Positions 50,429 through 64,000 of a stretch of 64,000 bases of DNA are shown here, piece by piece. How positions within the stretch are numbered: position 1 is the stretch's first letter; each line of letters opens with the position of its first letter. A model generated the notes under the pieces. The model was given only the letters and a program-made list of their open reading frames with translations, was not told the origin of the DNA and did not search any database. The stretch is taken from positions 61,766,119 through 61,830,118 of the forward strand of contig CM043952.1 in NCBI GenBank assembly GCA_014529385.2. The letters run 5' to 3'. The stretch is from Adiantum capillus-veneris. Taxonomy: Eukaryota; Streptophyta; Polypodiopsida; Polypodiales; Pteridaceae. The translations under genes were made by a program, and so were the position numbers.

Positions 50429-51489
50429 TTGCAATTTAGAAAATATTATTGTGTAAATCTTTTAAAGAAAGAAAAAACAAAAACGCGTCACTTTGAAATC
50501 AATTCAATGGAGAGCCAACGCCAAATGTCTGGATATCCTCTTTTCTTTAGAGAGCCTGGAGAGGATGCAGAATTATTTCTAGCGAATTTCAAGATGTCTT
50601 GCCGTATCAAGAGGATAGTAACTGATCAAGAACGTGTAGAAATGTTTGAGGTTGTCCTTAGGAAAGATGCTAGCACTTGGTTTGACTCTTTGCCTGAGGA
50701 AGTTAAAGGGAATTACACGGAAGTTTTGAATCGTTTCAAGAAATACTTATTTGATCCCCAAAACACTCAGAAATTATGGCAAGACATTGTTTCTCATAAG
50801 CAAAAAGACTTAGATGACTACTACTTGTACAAGCAAGAGTTCCTACGTCTTTGGGCTCTATGGATACGAAATGTTGCTAACCCTGGTGATGGTGCATAAT
50901 TTCTAAAGAAGGAGAGGTTCATAGCCGGACTCTTTCCTGACCTTAAGGTAAAAGTTGAGGCGGGTGCACCTGCTACCTTTGATGCAGCTGAAACTAGGGC
51001 TGCTGAGAAATATAGGAAACTCAAGTGTTTAAGGGGGGAGGTTCCAATAGAAGGTCTTAGACCCAAAGGTAAGTCACAAGCATCAACATCTAAGGAGCTT
51101 CCTGAGGTAACGGCGGAAGTGATTGAGAAGTTAAATGAATCTTTAAGCAGCTTGTCAATTCACCTTGCACAAGCTGTAGGTCCAAAGGGACAAGCAAAGA
51201 AGTTTGAAGAGCGAGACCCACGACCTAGGAGAGTCTTGCAATGTTGGAATTGCGGTGAGTCTGGACATGGGATGTATAATTGTCCTTGGCCCCGTGGGGA
51301 GCCAGGGAGACCTAACTTGAATTACCCAGTGATGAATGCACGTGATGGAACTAGTCAACAACCACGGCTTCTACAAGGTCCAAATGGAGCAAGACCACCT
51401 CCACAAGGAGTGGAAGGAGTTCCACCTTTGCGAGACCCAAACGTGCATGTGGTAGAGGTGACAAATTCAAGAGAGGTTGACATGGAATT
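50429..51489 (+). pseudogene. gag: G4 Gag, cut off after the zinc knuckle
   Basis: The likely start is ATG at 50508 (MESQRQMSGYPLFFREPGED). Capsid-type motifs follow: DASTWFDSLPEEVK, FKKYLFDPQ and LDDYYLYKQEFLRLW. A TAA at 50897-50899 interrupts; the same phase continues with FIAGLFPDLKVKVEAG. A zinc knuckle CWNCGESGHGMYNC lies at about 51240-51285. The frame stops abruptly at the junction with PLE sequence at 51490, so protease and Pol are missing. Capsid and knuckle identify an LTR-element Gag not closely related to that of G1. Confidence 0.75.
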
Positions 51490-51791
51490 ACCTGCGTAGA
51501 GTCACGTGCTAACGAACTGTTTTCTTGTGGCTATGGGTGCAGGTGAGGGCTACCTTCCTTGATTAAATTGCCTAGTTCTTAACAAATGGAGGATATCTTA
51601 ATGTGACGCAAATTTTCCCAGAATTTGGGTTTATGGATTCTTGAACTATATCTTGTTATCTTCATTACCTTGTACAAAATTTATTTTCAACTGCAAATAA
51701 ATTATTGTGCAATACCACTGTACTTTTCTAGAATTCATGGTCTGTGAAAAGCTCGTGTTCGTTTGCGTATATGTATTTAGATTTAAAACTG

Positions 51792-54700
<2,909 letters not shown>

Positions 54701-54744
54701 GCCTGATTTAACCCTTGTAATTTTCTGTGGTAAAAAAGCACATT

Positions 54745-55420
54745 TGTAAGGCCCCCATTATGAGGAGAAGAAAAATCACTCATCGAAAACCAAAATTTTC
54801 ACGCCTAGTCTTGAGCCTAAGACGAGACTGGCTTCGCGGGAATATTCCTTTTCACCAAAATATTATGGCCGAACGGCGGCCGAAAAGTGGTCGAAAAACA
54901 ACCGGTTGGTTGGCTGATTGGCCGGTAGTCAATGGTCTGTTGGCTGGCGGTCGAAAGTCAATGCCCGGTAGCCGAATTCAAAAGCGGACTTGTGTTCTCA
55001 AGGGCGGCCACACATGGGCAGATTGAAGGGCGATTTGGACTTATCTCTACACAAGGGCGGCTACACATGGCTGCCTCTCATGAGAGAGGGCAACCCTTTT
55101 GGCCTATTAAAGGAGGCCATTTCTACACACATTTCATAGTGTGAAGTTGATGCAACAAGGTGGGTGTGAGGTGGTGAGAGTGAAGCAAGGCGGGAGCTCC
55201 AAAAGGGTATAGTCCCTTTGTAACCTACTTCTTGTTTTGAAGTACTGAAGCCATTGAGTGGCTGCTTTCCCGTGGACGTAGCCCACATTGGGTGAACCAC
55301 GTATATCGTGTGTACTCTCTCTCTCTCTCTCTACTCTATAATCTCTTGTGTGTGTAAATTATCTCTCTCCATTAAGTAATCTACTCAATTATCTACTTAG
55401 CTACGTCATATTTCCTAACA
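54745..55420 (+). repeat. C1 5' LTR
   Basis: It starts TGTAAGG and ends TAACA, directly before the primer site. It contains (CT)n near 55315-55331. There is no second copy in the window, so borders rest on the TG...CA ends. Confidence 0.65.
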
Positions 55421-55422
55421 AC

Positions 55423-55434
55423 TGGTATTAGAGC
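55423..55434 (+). promoter_or_regulatory. C1 primer binding site
   Basis: TGGTATTAGAGC differs at one base from the standard copia site TGGTATCAGAGC, complementary to initiator methionine tRNA. Confidence 0.8.
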
Positions 55435-55493
55435 AAGGTTTGCTCGTAGCTAAATTATCTCAAGGAAAGGATTCCTTGAATTGAGTGGTAGTT

Positions 55494-56330
55494 ATGGCGC
55501 AGGAAGGGAAGCTCAAGATTGAGAAGTTCAATGGAAAAAACTACCAACATTGGAAGATGAAGATTGAAGACTATCTCTACCAAAAGGACCTCTATTTTCC
55601 ACTAGGTGGTCTTACGAAGAAGGCCACAACAATGGCAGATGAAGCATGGATTATCCTTGATCGAAAGGCACTGGGAACAATTCGGTTAAGATTGGTGTCA
55701 ACGGTGGCCTTCAATGTTTCGAAGATGAAGACCACGAAGAATTTGATGAAGTCACTTGATGACTTCTACAAAAAACCATCGGCATCCAATAAGGTATTTC
55801 TTATGAAGCGCTTGTTCAATCTAAAGATGACAGAGAATGGTTCAGTTGCAGAACACCTAAATGACTTTAACACAAACATAAGTCAACTTTGATCGGTGAA
55901 AATCAATTTCGATGATGAATCGCGAGCTCTCCTTATACTATCATCTCTACCGAATAGTTGGGATAGCCATGTGATGGCTGTAAGTAATCCTATTTCTGGC
56001 ACAAATACTCTTAAGTTTGATGATGTTGTGGGTGTTCTCCTAAGCAAGGAAATAGAGAAGCATAGGAGAATCATCAAGTGTAGCAGTGTCAGTGGAAACA
56101 AGAGGAAGGACTAAGGAGAGGTTCAAAAACTAAAAGGGTTGTGATCGCTCAAGACGGAGCAAGTCACGCACAAAGTCAGTTCTTGAATGTTGGAACTGTG
56201 GCAAGAAGGGCCACGTCAAGAAGGATTGCTGGTCCAAGGAAAAGAAGGAGACTGAGTCTCAACACAACAAGCCAACATCAGAGGCCAATGTGGCAGGTAA
56301 AGTAGAGCAAGATGCTCTAATTATCTCGTT
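55494..56330 (+). pseudogene. gag: C1 Gag
   Basis: ATG at 55494 starts MAQEGKLKIEKFNGKNYQHW, the usual copia Gag opening. The frame stops at 55890-55892 (TGA), continues in phase with DDESRALLILSSLPNSWD (55896-56114), and the zinc knuckle CWNCGKKGHVKKDC near 56190 is read in another phase. Gag coats the element RNA. Two stops and one shift show decay. Confidence 0.8.
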
Positions 56331-56349
56331 AGACAATGTTTCTAATTCC

Positions 56350-57978
56350 TAGATAGTAGATTCCGGGGCTTCATTCTATGCCACACCACACAAGCAACAT
56401 TTCCAAGATTACACCAAAGGTAATTTTGGGTATGTATACTTGGGAGATGATTAAGCTTGTGAGATTGTTGGCAAAGATACAATTTCTATCAACGGAAATG
56501 AATGGAAACTTAAAGATGTTAGGCATGTTCCTTCTCTTCGCAAAAATTTGATCTCTACAGGACAATTGGACGATGAAGGTCACAACATTGCATTCGGAAG
56601 CAAACGGTGGAAGATCTCAAAGGGATCTTTGGTGGTTGCCAAGGGAGAAAAGGTTGAAACACTTTACTTGTGTATTGTTAGCATGCACAACTACAAAAGT
56701 CAACAATGCGGTGTGGCACTACCGGCTTGGGCATATGAGTGCCAAAGGAATGAAAATCCTTCAAACAAAGAAGCTTCTACCAGGTTTGAAAGAAGTGGAC
56801 TTAGAGATCTATGAAGGTTGTGTTTATGGTAAACAAAACAGGGTAAAATTTCAATAATCTGGAAATGAAAGAAAAAAAAAAAACTTGAGTTGGTTCATTC
56901 TGATGTTTGGGGTCTTGCAGGTACACCATCACTTGGTGGCTCATTGTACTATGTAACATTCATAGACGATGCGACTAAGAAAACATGGGTTTATGTAATG
57001 AAGAATAAATCTGATGTGTTTTCCATATCTCCAAGGTGGAAAGCCTTTGTGAAGAATGAAACAGGTACTAAGGTTAAATGCCTCAGATCCAACAATGGAG
57101 GCAAATATTGCAGCCAAGCTTTTGAAAGCTTTTGTGCTAGCAATGGCATTCGGAGGCAAAGAAAAACCCCAAGGACATATCAACAAAATGGAATTTCTGA
57201 AAGAATGAATAGAATAATCATGGAACGAGCACAAAGCATGCGGATACATGTAGGCCTACCGCTTGAGCTTTGGGCGGAAGCTGTAAGTACGTCTGTGTAC
57301 TTAATCAACCCGTCACCCTCAACGACATTGTATGTGGGAGTTCTAAAAGAGGCATGGACATGTAAACCAGTGAATTATTCATTTCTCAAAGTGTTTGGGT
57401 GTGAGGCTTTCATGCACATAGATAGAAGCCTAAGATCAAAGCTTAATGCAAAGTCCCATTGATTATGGAGAAGGTGACTTTGGGTATCGCCTATGGAATC
57501 CTAAAGATGGTAAAATATTTAGGAGTTTCTAACGAACAAAATATGTACAAAGATTACTTGGAAAGAAAACAAACAAAAGAAACAGGTGATGAGTACATGG
57601 AGCCTGAGGACAGTGAAGACTCAAGGACTGCAAACGGTGACAATATGCAACAACATAAACCAAATGAGGAGCCTCAACCTATTCCCCGAAGATCTACAAG
57701 AGCAAGTAGACCTCCAGAAAGGTTTGTTCCTTCCTTCAAACCATCTCTTGATCTCAGATTCTGGAGATCCGAAATCATACAAAGAAGCTAGGCAATACGA
57801 ATCCAAAGAAGAATGGACGAAGAGCATGGAAGTGGAGGACATTGGCACAAAGTTCTGGAAGCCATGGGCTTCCTCTTTAATCAACCGACACTATTCCAAG
57901 GAACAAGTTATCACTCGGACCTGTTACAGATTCATGAATATCCCAAAAATCTCACCAATGGCCAAATGGAATGGCTAG
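56350..57978 (+). pseudogene. pol: C1 protease and integrase, start of reverse transcriptase region
   Basis: The protease has VDSGASFYATPHKQHF near 56360. The integrase zinc domain has WHYRLGHMSAKGM near 56720-56760. The core has HSDVWGLAG, FIDDATKKTWVY, LRSNNGGKY and TPRTYQQNGISERMNR (56890-57300); the DDE positions are Asp, then LRSNNGG where the second Asp (usual SDNGG) is Asn, then Glu. From 57780 the stretch SYKEARQYESKEEWTKSME marks the start of the reverse transcriptase segment, after which homology ends. Many stops and shifts, so inactive. Confidence 0.8.
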
Positions 57979-58060
57979 TTCAGAAGGCAACTCGATATCG
58001 GATCCTACAGCTAAGCGGAAGAAGAAACAGAGCTAGAGACATGAATGCCTCTAGCCAAAA

Positions 58061-59385
58061 GGGGAGGGCTAATGATGGGGGCTTTTCACAAGCCAAGCTC
58101 CCATACCCCTCTTCTCTCGTCCCCACCCCATGGAAACCTCCTCTTAGGGAGGGAGTGATAAAAGGCATTGGAAAAGTAAGATAAAAAATAAATTATGATT
58201 ATGTAAATATATGAGAAAGGTAAAATAGGCCACCTCATGCCTGCGGGGCAGCCCATCTCCACCTTGCCTCCTTTTTCTTCACTGATGCCCCGCCGTATGT
58301 CCCTTTTCCTCTCCTCCACTCAAAAGGTCAACCCCCTCTCTCTTCCCCTTGTCCTTTCTCCTTTCTCTCTCCCCTCAAGCTACCCCACCTCTCACCAATA
58401 ATGCATTCTAACTCACCAATAATGCACCCTAACTCACATGCAACTTATCCTATCTTCCAAAATAGTATACCCCACCCCCTATTTCTCTCTCCTATCATAT
58501 CCCATGACCCAAATACCCCCCTCTCTCTCTAAAGGGCGCCATGTCTCTTGTCTTGTAGCTAAATAACCTCCCCCACACTCACACACACTCAGTTTCATTG
58601 AAAAAGGTGCCCACAGACCCATCCCCACCCGGTGGCTACCTGATTTTTCTTGTGTTCACACACATCTGCACACAGATTCACCTCTGAACACACTCCCCTC
58701 TCTCCCCTCTTGTAATTACTTTAGTCTCCATGTCACCTCTCACTTTTTTTCATCAACCCATCTCTCTCTCTTAGTCTCTCTCTCATGAGACTGGTGTTCT
58801 GGCACATATACACACAGCCAGACAAGTGGGGCCCACCGTCACATGGCCTATGTAGATAATGATTTCTTCATTTCTAAATTCTAGAATTCCTCCCCCCTCA
58901 TCCCCTATATAAAGAGGAGTCACCATCACACTAAACACACACACAACATCACCAAAGAACACACTATGCACTGTGTGTGCCTAGTGCACACACACACACA
59001 CCCACACCATCTCACCGCAATCACCATGCTTGTCTTGAGCATGACCTCTACACCCTTGGCTATGGAAGATGAAGGGCAACTAAATGAAGGATGATGGCAA
59101 TAACCCTCGTGCGAGTCTTCGCCATCAACTCCCACCTATCCGCCATGTGCTCTACCACTCTCTCCCTTCTCATTCCCCTACCCTATGCTCCCAATTTCAT
59201 CACCTTATTTTCTAAATAAAGCTTGAGGTTTTGTGAGTATGTTTTCTTGCAATGTTTTGCCCATGTCAGGTGTGCGGAATCGCCACCTAGTCTTGTGTTT
59301 GGAGTGAGCTTGTGTATGTGTGAAGGGTGTGCGGATTCGCCATCCTTTTGTGGTGCCTAAGTACTAAGCCGCTATACCCCCTCCC

Positions 59386-59428
<43 letters not shown>

Positions 59429-59626
59429 TGATCTCATTCCCTTTCCTCTTCATCACTACTCCCAAGCATCCATCTCTCTTGGATGAAAACTTTGTTATGG
59501 TGGTGTGTTGTTTGCGTCCTAGCCGCTGAAGCTAGGTGGTGCCCCCTGTTTGCTTTACCATGACAGGCTCGAGGCACGCCATTCGGTCCCCGGTGTTTTA
59601 GAGGCCGTCGGGGTTCGGGGTTCGCT
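58061..59626 (+). other. Pyrimidine-rich LTR/leader-like region
   Basis: No gene was found. CCCTATATAAAGAGGA at 58904-58919 is a strong TATA candidate, followed by a leader without long frames, an AATAAAG signal at about 59215, a (CT)n run at 59391-59425 and GCGTCCTAGCCGCTGAAGC, TAGGTGGTGCCCC (59515-59550), shared with the G4 leader. It reads like the LTR plus primer region of a G4-type element joined directly to G3 RNase H at 59627, with Gag, protease and most of the reverse transcriptase deleted. Confidence 0.45.
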
Positions 59627-61048
59627 TTGCTCCCGTCACCATCAGTAGGTGAGGATGCTATTGGAGCTATTCTTCTTCAACGAGGTAACAATTCCCACTA
59701 CATGAAGCCTATCTATTGTGCTAGTAGGGTGAAGCTAGAGGTGGAGAGAGGCTATACTGAGGTGGAGCTCATTATGGTGAGTGTGATTTATGCATGTAGA
59801 AGTTTTAGGCACTACCTTCTCCCTAAACCATTCACATTCCTCACTAGCTACACTCTTCTACCTCAATTGGTGAATAGCCCTACTTTGTCAAAGAGGCTCA
59901 TGAAGTGGATTGTGGAGCTACAGGAATTCCAATTCTCTTTTCTTGTTGAGGAGAGTACAAGGGCTACATTGGCTGATTTGCTTACCTATAAGGAAAGCCC
60001 TCTTCTTCTTAAGGAGGATGCAGTGAAGAAGCAACACATGGAATCTCCTGACATAGACAATGCCTATCTATTGTTTTTTGATGGCTCTTACAGGAAAGCG
60101 CATGGTGAAGCTTCAGGAGGTGTGGTAGTTTATGATCCTCAAGGTGCTTTTGTAACTAAAAGGAGTTTGAAGCTTACAACACAAAGCAAGAATGAAGCTG
60201 AGTATGCTACTTTGGAGAAAGGTCTCAACCTTTGCCTTGAGCTGGGCATCCGTCGTGTGAGGATAAGAGGTGATGCTCTTTTGGTGGTTAAGCAAGTACT
60301 TGGGGTGTGGCAAAGTAAGAATCCAAGGCTGAAAAATATGTGTTTTCAAGTGAAGAATCTACTTAAGGATTTTGAAGCTTGGAGTTTAAGGCATGTGGAC
60401 AGGTCTCAAAATGAAGAAGCACATGGTGCAGCGCAAGCTTCAATTGGGCAATTGTATGTGATCAGGGCTGATTCTCCTCTTTATTTGGGAAGGAAAGCTT
60501 TACAGAGGGAGGAAGAGTTGCTACAAACAGGTATGCTTCCATCAGAGTTGGAAAAGCCAAAAAAGTACGCCTTCCTACGTCGTGCCAAAAGGTATGTTCT
60601 ACTTGGTGATGCCTTGTATATGAAGGGGGTTGATCTTGTGATGAGAAAAGTGCCTTGGAAAGAGGAAATTTACAAAATTTTAGAGGAGAACCATGAGGGT
60701 TCTTGTGGTGGTCACTTTGCTGCAAAGATCACTTTGCATAAAGTCTTGCAGGAGGGTTATGTGTGGCCAAGTGTTCAACGTGATGTTCATCATTGGTGCA
60801 AGTCTTGTAAAGAGTGTCAAAGCATGGCAAATAGGGTTCTCAAATCAGAAATTAGAGGCACCATTGTGGCTTATGATGTGTTTGAGAAGTGGGGTATTGA
60901 TGCAATAGGTCCTCTACCTATGACAGCTAGAGGCAAATGTTACATACTTACTGCTATTGACTATCTATCCAGGTGGGCCGAAGCCAATGGGCCGAAGCCA
61001 AAGCTGTTAAGCACATCACGAGTAAAGATGTTTCCTTATTATATATGA
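59627..61048 (+). CDS. pol: G3 RNase H, second RNase H and integrase start (Tat lineage)
   Basis: The 473-codon frame begins inside RNase H (VGEDAIGAILLQRG, EVELIMVSVIYACRSFRHYL). At residues 145-280 it has a second, archaeal-type RNase H: YLLFFDGSYRKAHGEASGG, KNEAEYATLEKGLNLCLELG and HVDRSQNEEAHGAA. A second RNase H is the mark of the Tat (Ogre/Retand) branch of plant Ty3 elements. An integrase zinc domain (HEGSCGGHFAAKIT...CKSCKECQ) and core (KWGIDAIGPLP, AIDYLSRWAEA) follow. A small duplication of GGCCGAAGCCAA near 60975-61000 shifts the frame and ends it at 61048. Confidence 0.8.
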   Translation: MLPSPSVGEDAIGAILLQRGNNSHYMKPIYCASRVKLEVERGYTEVELIMVSVIYACRSFRHYLLPKPFTFLTSYTLLPQLVNSPTLSKRLMKWIVELQEFQFSFLVEESTRATLADLLTYKESPLLLKEDAVKKQHMESPDIDNAYLLFFDGSYRKAHGEASGGVVVYDPQGAFVTKRSLKLTTQSKNEAEYATLEKGLNLCLELGIRRVRIRGDALLVVKQVLGVWQSKNPRLKNMCFQVKNLLKDFEAWSLRHVDRSQNEEAHGAAQASIGQLYVIRADSPLYLGRKALQREEELLQTGMLPSELEKPKKYAFLRRAKRYVLLGDALYMKGVDLVMRKVPWKEEIYKILEENHEGSCGGHFAAKITLHKVLQEGYVWPSVQRDVHHWCKSCKECQSMANRVLKSEIRGTIVAYDVFEKWGIDAIGPLPMTARGKCYILTAIDYLSRWAEANGPKPKLLSTSRVKMFPYYI

Positions 61049-61054
61049 AGATAT

Positions 61055-61882
61055 TTGTGCAAATTTTGCATGCCATTGGAGTTACTTTCTGACAAGGGTC
61101 CAGGTTTCAGGGGAGAGTTGGTGGATTATCTATGTGAAAATCTTCATGTGCATCGCAGGTTTACTACTCCATATTATCCCCAATGCAATGGCATGAATGA
61201 AAGGTTTAATGGAGAGCTCATAAGGATGCTTACAAAGATGACAAGAAACAATGTGAAGACTTGGGATTTAGAGCTACCTTGTGCTCTATGGGCTTATAGA
61301 ACTGCCATCAAATCAGGTACTGATTTTTCTCCCTTCCATCTAGTTTTTGGCAAAGAGGCTTTACTTCCTATTGAGGTGGAGATACCATCCTTGAAGATGA
61401 TGCTAAAGCTTGAAGAAGAGCCCAAGGATGCATTCAAGGAAATACTTTTATATTTGCAATGTGTACAATTGGATAGGGTGTTAGCTTTTGAGCATTATGA
61501 GCACGTCTTGAAGAAGAGTCAAGCAAAGGCAAATGAGAAGATAAAGAACAAGGACATCAAGAAGGGTGACATGGTGCTTCGTTACAATAGTAAGCTTGAT
61601 AGCACTTTTCAAAAGAAATTTCAAATCAAGTGGCAAGGTCCTTTCTTGGTCTTAAACAGGTTTCCGAATGGCACATATCAGCTTGCTGACTTGGATGGTA
61701 CCCCGCATAAAGCACGTGTGAATGGCTACAGGTTGAAGAAGTATATTTCAAGGTTGATGACTGTGATTGAGGATGAGCCTTCTTTTGAAGAATTTGCTGA
61801 TCATGTGATTAATGATGAAGATGAGTTGAAGACTCCCTCATGTGGTTTACAGGATCTGTTTTGTGCTGCTGATCATGAATGA
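61055..61882 (+). CDS. pol: G3 integrase, C-terminal half
   Basis: The 275-codon frame continues the integrase: MPLELLSDKGPGFRGELVD (second Asp), TPYYPQCNGMNERFNGELIR (catalytic Glu region), LWAYRTAIKSGTDFSPFHLV, and a C-terminal GDMVLRYNSKLD...WQGPFLVLNRFPNGTYQLADLDG. It is intact from 61055 to the stop, which lies 27 bases before the 3' LTR. It was one frame with the previous entry before the lesion at about 60990-61050. Confidence 0.8.
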   Translation: MCKFCMPLELLSDKGPGFRGELVDYLCENLHVHRRFTTPYYPQCNGMNERFNGELIRMLTKMTRNNVKTWDLELPCALWAYRTAIKSGTDFSPFHLVFGKEALLPIEVEIPSLKMMLKLEEEPKDAFKEILLYLQCVQLDRVLAFEHYEHVLKKSQAKANEKIKNKDIKKGDMVLRYNSKLDSTFQKKFQIKWQGPFLVLNRFPNGTYQLADLDGTPHKARVNGYRLKKYISRLMTVIEDEPSFEEFADHVINDEDELKTPSCGLQDLFCAADHE

Positions 61883-61909
61883 TCTAGCAGGCTGGGGTGT
61901 GGCAAACTA

Positions 61910-62781
61910 TGTTGGGCGCATTTCTGACACCCCGTTTTTTGTAAATTTGTACATACGGACATGACGCCCGATGTCAAAAGGACGTGTGGGCTTTTTTTTT
62001 GTGGGTTTTTTAGCTTACTTTAGCAAGCACATGTACATGCACTGCAAGTCGCTAGTCTAGTGACAGCTGTCGAGCAACTGTAAGTGCCCGTGAGTGAGTT
62101 TTTTGAAGTGAGCCTTGTATATAACTTAAACTCATGTAAAAACTAAAAAAATTTCAGCCAAAGATCAGAAATTTGCAGGTTTTAGCTTGTTCTGTCTCCT
62201 TGGTGCTCTTGGATGCAGTTTTTTGCCCTGACTAGCCTTCTCTACATGTAGTCGTGCTGGGACAGCTCTCTGTTCGCGTCAATTTTGCTCATGGGGGCGT
62301 ATGGAATCAATTTTAGTCATCTTCAGTTTTCTCGCCAGTCATTTTTCAAGCTTTCTCTCAAGATTTAAAGTGTCCCAATTGGAGTTGTGCTCATCAGGTT
62401 ACGACTAGTTCTCTGCAGGGTTATGGCTATGGTAGCCTAGTGGCAAATTGTGTGTAGACAGATTCGGAGGGCATGTATCTATGAATTGTGGAATTGATGT
62501 TGAAGTTGTGGGTTTGTGATGTTTGATTGTGAAAGGAGAGCCTCTTGTCTTCATATGCATTGGTCGGCGTGTGCTGTAAATCCGTGCTTTGACAGGGTTT
62601 TGCTCCTATGTGACATAGTCTCTTGGGTGGGCGACGGCTAGTAAATTCCCAAGGGTCTACTCCTATTGTACTTGTGGTGTTTCAGAAGGATTTGGAAATT
62701 TTTTTTGCGTCTTGTAGTTCTCTTTCAACGCTCTTGGGTGACATCACTATAGAGGTGTTTTAGTTTGCTTGTTTCCCAACA
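61910..62781 (+). repeat. G3 3' LTR
   Basis: It starts TGTTGGG and ends CCCAACA, a 7-bp perfect inverted pair, 872 bp long. It is preceded by a purine-rich GGCTGGGGTGTGG that may serve as polypurine tract. No 5' partner is seen in the window. Confidence 0.65.
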
Positions 62782-62859
62782 ACGCTAAAGAGTGGGTGTA
62801 TACAGATTAGCAAAACTTTAAAAGGAACAAAACCAGAAAATCAAAAGCTTAATCATGAC

Positions 62860-63190
62860 AAGTTCTCAAAAGCATTACCATAACCTCGACTCCCAAACCA
62901 TAGGCACAACGACATAACCATAATCTGATTGCCAAACCATAACTATCACATTATTGCCATACCATCACTGAAAACCATAACCATAACTTGATTGTAAAAC
63001 CTTAACCATACCATGATTGCCATACCATCATTGCAAAACCATAACCATAACCATAACTTGATTGTCAAACCATGACCACAACCTCTATGCCATACCATAA
63101 CCATAACCTCTGTGCCATACCATAATTGCGAAACAAATCATAATCACAAACAAAATCTAAATCCATAAACATAAGCACTACAAAATTGTA
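62860..63190. repeat. Degenerate CCATAA tandem repeats
   Basis: Words such as ACCATAACCATAAC, TTGATTGTCAAACC and GCCATACCAT recur many times in irregular order. At 63205-63310 a second small repeat, GAGTAAGACTGTATCAAGAAGACC, in part occurs twice. No gene is apparent from 62782 to 63320. Confidence 0.7.
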
Positions 63191-63553
63191 CATGCAAACA
63201 ATTATTGAGTAAGACTTTGTCAAGAAGACCACAACTACAAAAAAGACTGTACAAAGAAGACTATATGAAGATGACTGAGTAAGACTGTATCAAGAAGACC
63301 GTCATGGTAATGCCTCCCAGTTGACATCATCTCCCTCCTCCTATAGCTGGGTCGAAAGGGCCACAAGTCCATGCTTGTACCCATACTTCTCCTCTCGGCG
63401 TGTCAGAAGGCGCTTCACGATAACTTCCTATAAAATTATGGTTTAATCATGAGATAAATCTTCAAAATTCATATATATTTTCAAAAATGCAAAGCATACA
63501 TATAATACTTACAAAATCATGTCAAAGTGTGTCATAGCCTCCACTCCTAAGAT

Positions 63554-63990
63554 GTGACTATCCAGCAGACTCTAAACGTGCTCTGGCTACATCTCTCTGT
63601 TGCTAAAATCTGTCTGGATTGTCTTGTGTCTCTCGTGCAATCCTCACCCACTCCTCTGTGTCCAACCATGTTGGCTTTGGAATGCCGACATTGTAACTGT
63701 CTCTTGCCTCTGACCGACGGTGTGACATTGTGGCCTTTGCCACGCCCAAAATCCAGCCATTTGAGACTTCATCGTACCCCTCCGCCGGCCTGTACTCTTT
63801 GTGAATGGCCTCGACGATGTAACTCTTTCTTTCATTGTCAAGATTATCCCAAACCTCCATCACAAAGTGACCAAACTAAATAGTATAGAGCTGTCGAATC
63901 CTCTATCGCATGGCATTTTTGACCCTATCACCACAACAATCCCATCCTTTCTCTTGTACACCTTGCTAGGATCATGCTCTTGTGATCCCC
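63554..63990 (-). pseudogene. Partial minus-strand gene, possibly plant transposase-related
   Basis: The minus-strand frame 63603-63863 encodes VWDNLDNERKSYIVEAIHKE, SNGWILGVAKATMSHRRSEA and GIPKPTWLDTEEWVRIARE. It continues in phase with two stops to about 63540 (RARLESAG, SHLRSGGYDTL). The style, a charged helical region with a W..R..H..G pattern, recalls the plant Ptta/En/Spm transposase-associated proteins, but this is only an impression. The 5' part runs off the window. The stretch 63320-63550 has no certain coding. Confidence 0.35.
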
Positions 63991-64000
63991 AAGGTGTACG

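Larger units (their letters stand above)
54745..58060 (+). mobile_element. C1: 3'-truncated Ty1/copia element
   Basis: A 5' LTR, initiator-tRNA primer site, Gag, protease, integrase and the start of the reverse transcriptase region are present in copia order. No 3' LTR was found. The sequence loses copia character after about 57980. Confidence 0.75.

Overview
The window reads as nuclear DNA of a land plant with a large, repeat-rich genome. No ordinary host gene is certain. Nearly every coding trace belongs to a mobile element, and the elements are nested in each other. Dinucleotide microsatellites of 100 bp or more, spliced transposon genes with GT-AG introns, Ty3 and Ty1 LTR elements with plant-type primer sites, and a Penelope-like element (PLE) are all present. 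From memory, the Ty3 integrase type resembles copies from ferns, lycophytes and bryophytes. A fern-like host is my best guess, held with low confidence.

Layout: (1) 1-4244 is copy 1 of an unusual DNA transposon: a transposase tail, a histone H3-like gene with a broken frame, and minus-strand genes Z/Y and X. (2) 4245-19789 is a complete 15.5 kb LTR element (G1) inserted in gene X with a TATTC target duplication. It has Gag, two protease domains, an integrase C-terminus and a very long extra ORF, but no reverse transcriptase, RNase H or integrase core. Nine copies of a 24-bp palindrome sit in its two spacers. (3) 19795-21600 holds tandem repeats and a Ty1 relic. (4) 21615-32782 is copy 2 of the DNA transposon: a spliced transposase, genes Z/Y, a microsatellite island with short hairpins, a CENH3-like histone H3 gene, a Ulp1-type protease, an FCP1-type phosphatase-like gene and gene X. 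(5) 32742-54700 is a decayed relative of G1 that keeps RNase H and integrase (G2). It is split by two PLE copies (36648-44235 and 44388-51793) separated and bounded by (AC)n tracts. A Gag-bearing LTR fragment (G4) lies inside the second PLE copy. (6) 54745-58000 is a truncated Ty1/copia element (C1). (7) 59627-62781 is a truncated Tat-lineage Ty3 element (G3) with a second RNase H and its 3' LTR. (8) 62782-64000 has degenerate short tandem repeats and a partial minus-strand gene.

Two systems stand out. First, a DNA transposon family appears to carry histone H3-fold genes whose N-termini copy the H3 tail (MARTK...), together with a SUMO-type protease and an FCP1-type domain. Two diverged copies share transposase, Z/Y and X genes, and each has an H3-like gene, though at different positions. 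Second, a PLE of the CxC-domain type, with no recognisable endonuclease, sits in a Ty3 gene at a place that needed only a very short AC run. It is bounded by AC tracts over 100 bp long, which suggests the element makes or captures the repeats.

Almost all reading frames carry stops or frameshifts, so most genes here are pseudogenes. All assignments come from reading translations and known motifs by eye. No database search was run.
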